DNA of 64,000 nt from Rossellomorea vietnamensis (GCF_008180615.1 NZ_VTEH01000016.1:46144-110143); one strand, 5' to 3'. Numbered from the stretch's first letter, positions 40,075 to 47,869 are shown. Numbers and translations: made by a program. The notes: generated by a model from the sequence alone, not told the origin.

Positions 40075-40558
40075 GTGTCCACCCCGGAAGAGTAGATACA
40101 TATCTAAGGAGAAACGGGCCCACTCATGTATCCACCCGGTAAGACTAGATACATATCTAAGGAGAAACGGGCCCACTCATGTATCCACCCAGGAAGAGTA
40201 GGTACATATCTAAGGAGAAACCGGGCCACTCATGTATCCACCCGGTAAGAGTAGATACATAACTAAGGTAAAAACGGTCGACATATGTATCCACCGCCGA
40301 AGAGTGGATACATATCTAAGGAGAAACCAGCCCACTCATGTATCCACCCGGTAAGAGTAGATACATATCTAAGGAGAAACGGGCCCACTCGTGTATCCAC
40401 CCAGGAAGAGTAGGTACATATCTAAGGAGAAACCAGCCCACTCATGTATCCACCGCGGAAGAGTAGGTACATATCTAAGGAGAAACCGGTTCACTCATGT
40501 ACCCACCCGGTAAGAGTAGGTACATATCTAAGGAGAAACGGGCCCACTCATATCCACC
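40075..40558. repeat. Tandem array, 9 units of 53 bp (GATACATATCTAAGGAG type)
   Basis: ATCTAAGG (or one variant) begins at 40102, 40155, 40208, 40261, 40314, 40367, 40420, 40473 and 40526, an exact 53-bp period. Each unit has inverted arms GATACAT and ATGTATC separated by 24 bases, plus a local TAGATA/TATCTA palindrome and a CACCCGGTAAGAG segment. The units are 85-95% alike by eye. It lies between two minus-strand genes; no gene here. Confidence 0.95.
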
Positions 40559-40606
40559 ATCCTGCAGCACACACCTAAATAAGGCACTAAACCAAAAACA
40601 TTCTCA

Positions 40607-41275
40607 CTAAAAATAAAGAATAAGCTGTGTCATATACAAATTCCACAGAGCATGGGCGGCGATAGCAGGTATTAGTGATTTTGTTTTATAGACCGTATAA
40701 GTTAAAAGAAATCCTCCGATTAAAATGAAAAGCCAAGTAGCTGAAAAATGAATGAAGGCAAATAAGATGGCTGTGATGCAGATGGCCCAAATTGGTTTCA
40801 GCTTTTTTAACAAAATCGTCAGCAAAACTCCCCTGAACAGAATCTCCTCCCATACAGGTGTCAGTAAGGTGGTATAAAGGGTTGACCCTAAACTGAAGGC
40901 TTCAACCCTCGGATTGTTGAGGTAATCAATAATCGTTCTGTCCAGCACTACCTCATAGTGGATACAAAATTTCAAAAGCAGATAGGGGGTCAAAAAAGTA
41001 AGCAGTATAAGAAGATAGCTCTCGGGCTCTTTCATCGCCCTGAAGTTAACCAAGGGAGCAATGAGCTGCCGAACTGGTTTAATAGATAACGTAACGGCCA
41101 TGAAACAGGCGAACCAAATGGATCCTTGAGCTCCATTGAAAAGGTTACTAGGCAAAGAAATCTGGCTGATGAAGTAGCCTCCAGCGGCAAGGGTGACGAG
41201 GTAAAAGACCAAGGTCAATGGCTTCAAAGACGAATCCTGTTTCATTACGGCACTTGTCTGTAGTGGCAAAGACAT
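40607..41275 (-). CDS. CPBP-family intramembrane glutamic protease
   Basis: 222 residues, about seven helices. The Abi/CPBP motifs are visible: E-E-I-L-F-R-G (Glu143-Glu144), F-A-F-I-H-F-S, and H-A-L-W-N near the C-terminus. Known CPBP enzymes include Rce1-like proteases and bacteriocin self-immunity proteins. ATG 41275 lies after AGGAGG. No bacteriocin gene is adjacent, so its role is open. Confidence 0.9.
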   Translation of the reverse strand: MSLPLQTSAVMKQDSSLKPLTLVFYLVTLAAGGYFISQISLPSNLFNGAQGSIWFACFMAVTLSIKPVRQLIAPLVNFRAMKEPESYLLILLTFLTPYLLLKFCIHYEVVLDRTIIDYLNNPRVEAFSLGSTLYTTLLTPVWEEILFRGVLLTILLKKLKPIWAICITAILFAFIHFSATWLFILIGGFLLTYTVYKTKSLIPAIAAHALWNLYMTQLILYF

Positions 41276-41394
41276 AAGGTATCCTCCTTAGTGGTAAAAT
41301 AATACAATTTAAGTTTACCATAAATTTAGGAGATGTTAGGTGTTTCATAAAGATCCTGACGGGAAAACAGATAAAAAGTCAGGAGGGATGTTCC

Positions 41395-41541
41395 ATGTCA
41401 GGTAAAGAAGAAAAGAATGAAAACCTAAGAGATGTAGAACGTGACTTTCAAGAAGAGAAGAAGAATGAGAGCATAGAGGACCAGAGCAGGAAGCCGGATC
41501 AGCAGAATCGTTTGAAGGATCAGGAGAACTTAAGGAAATAG
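41395..41541 (+). CDS. Small charged protein (48 aa)
   Basis: ATG 41395 after AGGAGGGATG, stop TAG 41539-41541. The product is almost entirely charged or polar (MSGKEEKNENLRDVERDFQE...), ending KDQENLRK, likely helical or disordered. It resembles small Bacillus hydrophilic proteins of sporulation or stress type but no family is recognised. A terminator follows. Confidence 0.6.
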   Translation: MSGKEEKNENLRDVERDFQEEKKNESIEDQSRKPDQQNRLKDQENLRK

Positions 41542-41584
41542 TTATTCCTGGCCAAGCGGAAAAACAAAAAATAGATGATAGAAG

Positions 41585-41616
41585 AAAGGGTGAAACAAAT
41601 TGGTTTCACCCTTTTT
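41585..41616 (+). terminator. Terminator
   Basis: AAAGGGTGAAAC, a short loop, GTTTCACCCTTTTT. Confidence 0.9.
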
Positions 41617-41700
41617 GCGTTAGAAAATTGAGTTTGTATAGGTATTGATGAAACTTTTTTACGCTAGAATCAGTAGTATAGGTAACGGGAGGGGAAAACA

Positions 41701-41889
41701 ATGACGGATACTTTTATTTGTGAAAAATGCGGCCATACGGAAAGCAAAACGGGAAGAATCGGAAACTCGAATTATGACAGCGTGAAGAAACCTGGAAAAA
41801 TCATTTCCGGGACGGCCATGCTGATAAGGTGCTGTGCGTCATGCGGGAATGTAGATTCAATGACTATTGAGGATCCTGATAAATTGTAA
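41701..41889 (+). CDS. Small zinc-ribbon-like protein
   Basis: 62 residues with two CxxC pairs (F-I-C-E-K-C-G-H and C-C-A-S-C-G-N), the pattern of a zinc ribbon that may bind nucleic acid or protein. GGGAGGGG precedes the ATG. The gene is short and separate from its neighbours. Exact family not recognised. Confidence 0.7.
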   Translation: MTDTFICEKCGHTESKTGRIGNSNYDSVKKPGKIISGTAMLIRCCASCGNVDSMTIEDPDKL

Positions 41890-41936
41890 CTTCTTTTTAG
41901 AGAGATTAAAAATGATGTTCACGAGGAGGAGGGAAT

Positions 41937-42029
41937 TTGAATATCTTCATTTGGATCGGTATGTTCATTGCAATATTCGGGGGTACAATTGCAGGAAACA
42001 AGTATAGGAAAAAGAAGATTAAAAAGTAA
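41937..42029 (+). CDS. Small membrane peptide (30 aa)
   Basis: TTG 41937 follows GAGGAGGG. The product is one helix (NIFIWIGMFIAIFGGTIAG) with a basic tail (NKYRKKKIKK). The strong ribosome site and positive-inside tail suggest a genuine membrane microprotein. Function unknown. Confidence 0.5.
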   Translation: MNIFIWIGMFIAIFGGTIAGNKYRKKKIKK

Positions 42030-42100
42030 AGAAGCCAGGGAACCAGGTATCTATCTTTCTCAAACCATTGTATCTCTTCTTGGAGACTTGAAATACATGA

Positions 42101-42254
42101 TATAATTGGAAAGTCTGACCATCAGGCAATCTTTGTTAAGGGAGGGGTTCATTATGAGAATACAATCTAATTTTAACAACTGTAAATATAAGGGGATCAC
42201 GCCTCATTAACAAAGATTAAGAAGCGTTCCCCAAATTCGAAAGGGGAAAACAGA
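42101..42254 (+). promoter_or_regulatory. Leader with probable translational attenuator
   Basis: A TATAAT box (42101-42106) is followed by AATCTTTGTTAA (42128-42139), a ribosome site GGAGGGG, an 18-codon frame (42154-42210), and TTAACAAAGATT (42207-42218), the exact reverse complement of the first arm. Next, TTCCCC pairs with GGGGAA over the ribosome site of the downstream GNAT gene. This is the layout of leader-peptide attenuators of inducible resistance genes such as cat and erm. Confidence 0.55.
42154..42210 (+). CDS. Candidate 18-residue leader peptide
   Basis: ATG 42154 lies seven bases after GGAGGGG; stop TAA 42208-42210. The peptide is MRIQSNFNNCKYKGITPH. The stop codon lies within the second arm of the 12-bp inverted repeat that brackets the frame, so ribosomes translating it would disturb that stem. 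A leader role is inferred. Confidence 0.45.
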   Translation: MRIQSNFNNCKYKGITPH

Positions 42255-42695
42255 ATGAATGTAAGAATAGAAGAGATCAGTGAAGAGAACTGGTACGACT
42301 GCTGCCAGCTCGAATTGACGGTGGAACAATCAACGTACATGGAATCCAATGCGATTTCCATCGCCCAGACAAAATTTGAACCATCATTGAAAGCCTATGC
42401 CATTTTCTATGACGAGAGAGCTGCTGGTTTTCTCATGTTCAACTCTGTCAAAGAAGAACTCGACGGATATTGGATCTATAGAATCATGATCGATAAAGCA
42501 TACCAAGGCAAAGGGATAGGGAAAAAAGCTACCGAGCTTATGCTGGATGAAATGGCGAAGCTGCCGGGCTCAGAAAAAATTATTGTCGGCTATCATCCGG
42601 ATAATAAAGGGGCGCATACTCTCTATAGAAGTCTTGGCTTTGTGGATAACGGAGATCGATTTGGCAGGGAAATGGCTGTCATCAAATATTTGTAA
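42255..42695 (+). CDS. GNAT acetyltransferase, BltD/diamine-acetyltransferase-like
   Basis: 146 residues. R-I-E-E-I-S-E-E-N-W-Y-D-C, an S-T-Y-M-E-S-N-A-I segment, G-Y-W-I-Y-R-I-M-I-D-K-A-Y-Q-G-K-G-I-G-K-K-A-T-E as the CoA site, then H-P-D-N-K-G-A-H-T-L-Y-R-S-L-G-F. The outline matches BltD-like spermine/spermidine and related small-amine acetyltransferases. Its ribosome site AAAGGGGA is predicted to pair with an upstream TTCCCC. The leader peptide upstream suggests inducible translation. Confidence 0.85.
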   Translation: MNVRIEEISEENWYDCCQLELTVEQSTYMESNAISIAQTKFEPSLKAYAIFYDERAAGFLMFNSVKEELDGYWIYRIMIDKAYQGKGIGKKATELMLDEMAKLPGSEKIIVGYHPDNKGAHTLYRSLGFVDNGDRFGREMAVIKYL

Positions 42696-42705
42696 ATAGT
42701 GAATG

Positions 42706-42740
42706 AAGGACGGCCTTTAACATCAGGGCCGTCCTTTTTT
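42706..42740. terminator. Terminator between convergent genes
   Basis: AAGGACGGCC pairs with GGGCCGTCCTT, followed by TTTT. Confidence 0.88.
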
Positions 42741-43475
42741 CTTTAGAAACGGATGGTTGATCACATCCGCTTTGTAATCCACGCGCGTATCCCTATCTAC
42801 TTCAATGACCTCCAGAAAATCACTCGCCTTTAGAGTGTTCAGCATTCGTTTGCTTCCGCCAAATAAGGAAAAGTCCAAATCATGATCTGTATACAGGCAC
42901 CAGTCCCTGTTTTCATTCCACCAATAACTTGGGGAGCCGATATGTTCCCTGCTCTCATACAAATTAAATACGCCACCCAGGTCACCATAAAATAGATAGC
43001 CATCTCCATGAGGCTCGTTATAAAAGGCAGCTGCAAGCAAGCTGTACTGAAAGTAGCAGGAATCCATTGTAAAAGATTTTATCACGGGAAGAATCTCTTC
43101 TAAGGTTTCCTTATCCATGGTCCCTTCATGAGGAAAGAGTAAATACTGTGGTCCGCTGCCGCCATGAAGGTGAACAATAGAATGAGAGCTGATCTCTTTG
43201 GTGTACTGTAAATTGTATTTTAAGGCTAGATCTTTAAACCATATCCTTTCCCCGGTCTCAACTTCAATATCTTCACCGGGAACACATTCACTCCATAAGA
43301 GTTTTTCGTCTAGTACTTTCAGGTTTCGGTAAAAAGGATGCATAATTTTACAATAATGACTGAATCTATTTGGAATGAAATTCAGGACCCGGCTGCCATT
43401 CCAATTGTCAAAGTCTACAGGTTCTGTCTCAGCGGCTATCCATTGAAAAGGAGTAAAATCAGTCAGCTTTTTCAT
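42723..43475 (-). CDS. Hypothetical protein (250 aa)
   Basis: A soluble, Trp/Tyr-rich protein: W-I-A-A-E-T-E-P-V-D-F, F-I-P-N-R-F-S-H-Y-C-K-I-M-H-P-F near residue 35-48, H-G-D-G-Y-L-F-Y-G-D-L, and W-W-N-E-N-R-D-W-C. I believe similar proteins occur in other Bacillus genomes but cannot name a family or function. GAGGAGGAAGG precedes ATG. It is divergent from rlmCD. Confidence 0.68.
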   Translation of the reverse strand: MKKLTDFTPFQWIAAETEPVDFDNWNGSRVLNFIPNRFSHYCKIMHPFYRNLKVLDEKLLWSECVPGEDIEVETGERIWFKDLALKYNLQYTKEISSHSIVHLHGGSGPQYLLFPHEGTMDKETLEEILPVIKSFTMDSCYFQYSLLAAAFYNEPHGDGYLFYGDLGGVFNLYESREHIGSPSYWWNENRDWCLYTDHDLDFSLFGGSKRMLNTLKASDFLEVIEVDRDTRVDYKADVINHPFLKKKGRP

Positions 43476-43620
43476 TGAAACCTTCCTCCTCTGCAGGGGA
43501 ATTTCTTATTCTTACCTTACCATAAAATTTACCAGTTGAGCGGAACTTACAGCTTTTCGCAATCATCGGTTCAATTATGGTACAATCAGTTACGACAAAA
43601 TGAGCGAAGGAAGTAATACG

Positions 43621-44994
43621 ATGAGCAAAAGAGCACCCGTTAACAAAAACGATTATATAGAGGATGCCTATTTCGAGGACCTGACCCACGACGGGAACGG
43701 GGTCACGAAAGTCGACGGCTATCCATTGTTTGTACCGAATGCCCTCCCTGGTGAGCGAGGCAAGGTCAAGGTCGTCAAGGCCAGCAAAAACTATGGCTTC
43801 GGCAGACTGGTCGAGCTTCATGAGGAAAGCCAGTACCGGCAGGAGCCACCATGCCCGATTTACCATCAATGCGGCGGCTGCCAGGTTCAGCATATTTCCT
43901 ATGAAGGACAGCTGAAGGCAAAAGAAAAACACGTCCGTGATGTCATGGCGCGTATCGGCAAGCTTCCGGAAGTGCCGGTCCACCCGACCCTCGGGATGGA
44001 AGATCCTTGGAGGTACCGCAACAAAGCAGCTGTCCCGGTAGGAGAAAGAGAAGGCGGACTGGTTGCCGGTTTCTATCAACAGCGGAGCCACGAAATCATC
44101 GACATGGACCGCTGCATCATCCAGCATGAAAAAAATGACGAGATCGTCCAAAAGGTAAAAGAAATCTGCCAGAAATACGGAATCCGTCCCTATAATGAAG
44201 AAAAGCATCGTGGAACACTAAGACACATCATGTCCCGCTACGGTTACCAAACCGGCGAAGTCATGGTGGTCCTGGTGACACGCACTGCAGACCTTCCGAA
44301 TAAAGATAGAATCGTCGAAGAAATCGTGGGCTCCATTGAAGGAGTCAAATCGGTCATCCAAAACGTGAATTCCAAGAAAACAAACGTCATCATGGGAGAC
44401 CAAACCAATGTCCTTTGGGGAGAAGAAGTCATCTATGATTTCATCGGCGACGTCAAGTTCGCCATTTCAGCACGCTCCTTCTATCAGGTGAACCCTGATC
44501 AGACAAAGGTACTCTATGAAAAAGCATTGGAGTATGCCGACTTGAGCGGAGATGAAAATGTCATCGATGCCTACTGCGGAATCGGGACCATCTCTCTGTT
44601 TCTTGCTCAAAAAGCAAAGAAAGTATACGGAGTCGAAATCGTCCCGCAGGCGATAGAAGACGCGAAGAAAAACGCCGAACTGAACGGCTTCACCAACACA
44701 GAATTCGAAGCAGGACCGGCAGAAGTCGTCATCCCAAGATGGTACGAAGAAGGAATCAAAGCGGACGTCCTTGTAGTCGATCCGCCTCGGAAAGGCTGCG
44801 ACGAAGCTTTATTGAACACCATTCTGGAAATGAAGCCGCGTAAGGTTGTCTATGTATCCTGTAATCCGGCGACTCTTGCACGCGATTTGCGAGTGCTGGA
44901 AGACGGCGGGTACAAGACGCTGGAAGTGCAGCCGGTGGATATGTTTCCGCAGACGATGCATGTTGAGTGTGTGTCGCAGTTGGTTTTAAGGTAA
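43621..44994 (+). CDS. rlmCD: 23S rRNA (uracil-C5)-methyltransferase RlmCD
   Basis: 457 residues. An N-terminal TRAM domain (D-L-T-H-D-G-N-G-V, R-G-K-V-K-V-V-K), the iron-sulfur Cys set C-P-I-Y-H-Q-C-G-G-C-Q-V-Q-H, the SAM site D-A-Y-C-G-I-G-T-I, and the catalytic S-C-N-P-A-T-L-A-R-D-L. In B. subtilis RlmCD makes m5U at 23S positions 747 and 1939. ATG 43621 follows GAAGGAAG; an earlier ATG at 43600 lacks one. It is separated from dgkB, its usual Bacillus neighbour. Confidence 0.95.
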   Translation: MSKRAPVNKNDYIEDAYFEDLTHDGNGVTKVDGYPLFVPNALPGERGKVKVVKASKNYGFGRLVELHEESQYRQEPPCPIYHQCGGCQVQHISYEGQLKAKEKHVRDVMARIGKLPEVPVHPTLGMEDPWRYRNKAAVPVGEREGGLVAGFYQQRSHEIIDMDRCIIQHEKNDEIVQKVKEICQKYGIRPYNEEKHRGTLRHIMSRYGYQTGEVMVVLVTRTADLPNKDRIVEEIVGSIEGVKSVIQNVNSKKTNVIMGDQTNVLWGEEVIYDFIGDVKFAISARSFYQVNPDQTKVLYEKALEYADLSGDENVIDAYCGIGTISLFLAQKAKKVYGVEIVPQAIEDAKKNAELNGFTNTEFEAGPAEVVIPRWYEEGIKADVLVVDPPRKGCDEALLNTILEMKPRKVVYVSCNPATLARDLRVLEDGGYKTLEVQPVDMFPQTMHVECVSQLVLR

Positions 44995-45006
44995 CTGAAT
45001 ACACAT

Positions 45007-45040
45007 AAGAGGGACAAGGACAGGTGCCTTGTCCCTTTTT
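45007..45040 (+). terminator. Terminator of rlmCD
   Basis: AGGGACAAGG pairs with CCTTGTCCCT, then TTTT. The following 45041-45290 is AT-rich and without a gene apart from the promoter region of the TAC cassette. Confidence 0.88.
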
Positions 45041-45290
45041 ACATGGATAGGACGATTCGGCTACTCAGTCCCTTCATCAATTGGTCACCAGGTATGATTG
45101 ATAATAGATAAAATGTTTCAATTATTAGCCGATAAAATTAATATGAGGTATATGAAGTTGAAATTTTATACAAATTCAGGAAATTTGACCTGAATTTGTT
45201 GAAGGATTGAAATAACTTCTGTAGAATTAAAAGAGGAATATGAATAAGGTTCTAATATTTGTCAACAATAACATAATATGAGGTAAGGAA

Positions 45291-45818
45291 ATGCCAACTT
45301 TTGTAGGTTATCATGGAACTAAAAGGTCTGATGCAAGAAGAATTGAACAAACGAACTTTGTTATTAGTCCAAAAATCGGGTGGTTAGGAAAGGGAGCCTA
45401 TTTTTTTGAGGAGAACTCTATTTTGGCAGAAAGCTGGGCTCATTATAAATACGGTACTTCCATTGAAGTATTAGAAACTGTTTTAGAGGTCCCGCAGGAT
45501 AAAATTTTTGATGTTTCCCATCCTTATAGCAATGATACAAGAGATTTTTATGAGGCAAGAGACGAACTCATAGAAATAATGGTTGAAAATGGAATCGACT
45601 TGGAGGAAGAAAAAAGCCAATTAGAAGGTAAGGTTTTAGATTTTATATGTAATAAGAGGGGTATACTCTTAGTAAGAGCATACACATATACTTACCAGGA
45701 AAATGACAGGAAAGACAATAGACGTCTTTTTTCTCGCTTTTCCAATGGAATTGAACTCTGTGCAAAGCATAATGGAATAATTAAAAAGAAACAAATACTA
45801 ACATCCAAAACGGGGTGA
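45291..45818 (+). CDS. ADP-ribosyltransferase-fold toxin of a putative TAC system
   Basis: 175 residues. The N-terminus FVGYHGTKRSDARRI (His8) and GWLGKGAYFFEE (Tyr37) match the first two elements of the H-Y-E-type (PARP/diphtheria-like) ADP-ribosyltransferase site. A late G-I-E-L-C (Glu155) may be the third. Next to it lie a small gene and a SecB-like gene, the toxin-antitoxin-chaperone order. The closest described analogue in architecture is CmdTAC, whose CmdT ADP-ribosylates mRNA during phage infection. Target here unknown. GAGGTAAGG precedes ATG. AT-rich compared with rlmCD. Confidence 0.68.
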   Translation: MPTFVGYHGTKRSDARRIEQTNFVISPKIGWLGKGAYFFEENSILAESWAHYKYGTSIEVLETVLEVPQDKIFDVSHPYSNDTRDFYEARDELIEIMVENGIDLEEEKSQLEGKVLDFICNKRGILLVRAYTYTYQENDRKDNRRLFSRFSNGIELCAKHNGIIKKKQILTSKTG

Positions 45819-45823
45819 AATTA

Positions 45824-46069
45824 ATGAATAATATTAAAAAAGAAATTAGAGAGTCATTTGACGGATTATCCAGAGATGAGATATTAGCTAAGTTATTAAA
45901 TGCTGGATTTAATGTTAAGAAGGGTTCTGGTAAAATAACGGTCAAAGAAGATAATCTAAATGAAGAAATGCATTTTCAATTGAAGTCTAAATATACATTA
46001 AAACCTGAAATAGGATCTGGGAAGGCAGAAGAATATATTCCCCAAATTAATTACTCTTTAGCTAGTTAA
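45824..46069 (+). CDS. Putative antitoxin of the TAC system
   Basis: 81 residues from ATG 45824, which follows GGGGTG; a GTG at 45815 would instead overlap the toxin stop. The N-terminal half is helical (NNIKKEIRESFDGLSRDEIL); the C-terminal half is polar with a hydrophobic end (E-E-Y-I-P-Q-I-N-Y-S-L). In TAC systems a C-terminal chaperone-addiction segment is bound by the SecB-like protein; the tail here could serve this. No DNA-binding motif seen. Role is inferred from position. Confidence 0.55.
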   Translation: MNNIKKEIRESFDGLSRDEILAKLLNAGFNVKKGSGKITVKEDNLNEEMHFQLKSKYTLKPEIGSGKAEEYIPQINYSLAS

Positions 46070-46097
46070 TTCTATTAATCTATAAACGAGGTATTTT

Positions 46098-46508
46098 ATG
46101 AGTGATATAAAGAGTGTATTAAAGTTTAATGATTTCTTAGTTGAAGAAACTATATTTAAAAGAAATTATGTAGAAGCTGGTGACTTTGATTTAGAGTTTG
46201 ATTTTAATGCAAGTGCAATGTTGTCAGAAACTGAAGATAAGGCTAAATTAGAATTAACATGTATTTTATTTGATGAAGACTTTAATGATGGTAAAGCTCC
46301 TTTTTATATGAAAACTACAATTGTAGGTCATTTTGAGTGTGAGAATGTAAGTATACAAGAGTTCGAGTTTAATGCAATGGCAATTTTATTACCTTATATA
46401 AGAGCATTTATTACTAGTTTTACATCTCAATCTGGTATCCCTCCGGTAATCTTACCTCCTATAAATGTATTTAATTATTTTAAAAGAGAAAATAATAATC
46501 AAAATTAA
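46098..46508 (+). CDS. SecB-like chaperone of the TAC system
   Basis: 136 residues. The C-terminal part M-A-I-L-L-P-Y-I-R-A-F-I-T-S-F-T, then SGIPPVILPPINVFNYF, matches the end of SecB (A-R-E-x-I-x-x-L-x-x-x-G-x-F-P-x-L-x-L-x-P-I-N-F). The first half has alternating beta strands as in SecB. Bacillus species generally lack SecB, so a SecB-like gene directly after a toxin and a small gene points to a TA-associated chaperone that protects the antitoxin. GAGGT precedes ATG. A strong terminator closes the cassette. Confidence 0.75.
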   Translation: MSDIKSVLKFNDFLVEETIFKRNYVEAGDFDLEFDFNASAMLSETEDKAKLELTCILFDEDFNDGKAPFYMKTTIVGHFECENVSIQEFEFNAMAILLPYIRAFITSFTSQSGIPPVILPPINVFNYFKRENNNQN

Positions 46509-46516
46509 TAATACTA

Positions 46517-46550
46517 GACAAAAATCACCCTATTTGGGGTGGTTTTTGTC
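46517..46550. terminator. Terminator of the TAC cassette
   Basis: GACAAAAATCACCC, loop TATTT, GGGGTGGTTTTTGTC. Confidence 0.9.
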
Positions 46551-46559
46551 TAATTAGTA

Positions 46560-47079
46560 GTGTAAAGATGAGCGTTGCCTTTTTAGGTTCTTCTACGGCT
46601 TAATCACAAAGATATTTTTCAAACAGTGAAGAAAAATTAGTTGGAGTTAAGTCATTTAGAGATCCTAATATTTACATCTACATTCTTCTAGTTTGGACCG
46701 AAGGAGTGCAATTACCTCGATGGTTTTTTCTCTTTTTCCTCATGAAAATTTGGAATCGATATTGATACAGATTGATTTGAAAAAATTCTCCAACTTCCTT
46801 CCATTACACACCCCATATCTCTTGTTTTTTTATAAATGGCTATAGTTAATTTTTTGGATTTTTATGATGTAAAAGGATAGGCGAACCAAGGGTATTATCG
46901 TATATAATTTCTGAAGTTACTTTACCATCCACCCTTTTAAACTCCATAGACTTTTTCTTTTTACTGAGCGCATAACGCTGAGCTCATTTCCCTATGTCTG
47001 GACAATCACTATCTAACACCCCTTGACATCCCCAAAATTTAAATAAATGATAGGGTTAATAAATAAAAGGGTGATTCCA
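46560..47079. other. AT-rich gene-free stretch, possible gene remnants
   Basis: About 500 bases with no sound gene. Two short minus-strand frames (46846-46947, 33 codons, K-R-V-D-G-K-V-T-S-E; and one of 30 codons near 46,710-46,800) might be decayed coding sequence. Its base composition matches the TAC cassette rather than the flanking genes, so it may be the right part of a transferred segment. Confidence 0.4.
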
Positions 47080-47772
47080 ATGAAAGATTCCATAAATATC
47101 TTAATAATCGAAGACGACGAAGATATCAACCGCCTGCTGTGCAATATTGTCAGTAAAAGCGGATATTCACCTAAACCCGCTTATTCCGGGACAGAGGCGA
47201 TGATTTACCTGGACAGTGGGAAGTGGGATATGGTCCTGATTGATCTGATGTTACCGGGGTTGTCTGGAGAAGAGATTTTAAAACAGGTAACGAATGAGAG
47301 TAATATCCCTGTCATTATCATCTCTGCGAAGCTTGAGACGCAATCCAAAATTAGTGCGTTAAGAGCGGGTGCTGATGACTACATAACCAAGCCCTTTGAT
47401 ATTGAAGAGGTTTCAGCCAGGATTGATTCATGTCTCAGAAGATATCGTGATCTATCGGGTTTGGTGAATACGAATCAATTGACCCATAAAGATATTGTTT
47501 TGGACATGGATGCGAAGATTGTAACTGTGAACGGAACTCAACTTAAATTGACTGCGCGGGAATATGAAATTCTACTTTTGATGATGTCTTCTCCTAATAA
47601 GGTTTTTTCCAAGGCGAATCTGTTCGAGAGCGTGTGGAATGAAAAATTTTACGGAGATGACAATACGATCAATGTCCATTTGAGCAATATCAGGAGCAAG
47701 CTGGCGAAAGCTAATGGGGATGAAGAGTATATTGAGACAATCTGGGGAATGGGCTACAAACTCAAATCTTAA
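47080..47772 (+). CDS. OmpR/PhoB-type response regulator
   Basis: 230 residues. Receiver domain with acidic pocket Glu11-Asp12-Asp13 and phosphoacceptor Asp55 (M-V-L-I-D-L-M-L-P-G), then a winged-helix domain (L-T-A-R-E-Y-E-I-L-L-L-M, T-I-N-V-H-L-S-N-I-R-S-K-L). ATG 47080 follows AAAAGGGTG; an earlier frame start at 47047 lacks a site. It should be paired with the histidine kinase at 49558 and control the ABC transporter between them. Confidence 0.92.
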   Translation: MKDSINILIIEDDEDINRLLCNIVSKSGYSPKPAYSGTEAMIYLDSGKWDMVLIDLMLPGLSGEEILKQVTNESNIPVIIISAKLETQSKISALRAGADDYITKPFDIEEVSARIDSCLRRYRDLSGLVNTNQLTHKDIVLDMDAKIVTVNGTQLKLTAREYEILLLMMSSPNKVFSKANLFESVWNEKFYGDDNTINVHLSNIRSKLAKANGDEEYIETIWGMGYKLKS

Positions 47773-47823
47773 GGTTTTCTTAAGAATTCACTTAAGAGTT
47801 TCTTATGTTTTCCTTCTTATAGT
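47768..47823 (+). promoter_or_regulatory. Four-part response-regulator binding site and promoter of the ABC genes
   Basis: CTTAAG at 47768, 47779 and 47791 and CTTATG at 47802 give direct repeats at 11-, 12- and 11-bp steps, one per helical turn. A TATAGT -10 follows at 47818. Tandem direct repeats next to -35/-10 are the usual arrangement for OmpR/PhoB-type activators. The first repeat overlaps the regulator's own stop codon. Confidence 0.65.
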
Positions 47824-47869
47824 GTAGAAGTGTACGAAATTGAATAATGACGTAAGGAGGAAACTCTGA

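Noticed and set aside
40075..40558. CRISPR array
   Set aside because: Whole 53-bp units are conserved; there are no unique spacers and no cas genes.
46846..46947. 33-codon minus-strand frame
   Set aside because: No ribosome site, no recognisable domain, and located in a decayed AT-rich stretch; noted only as possible remnant.
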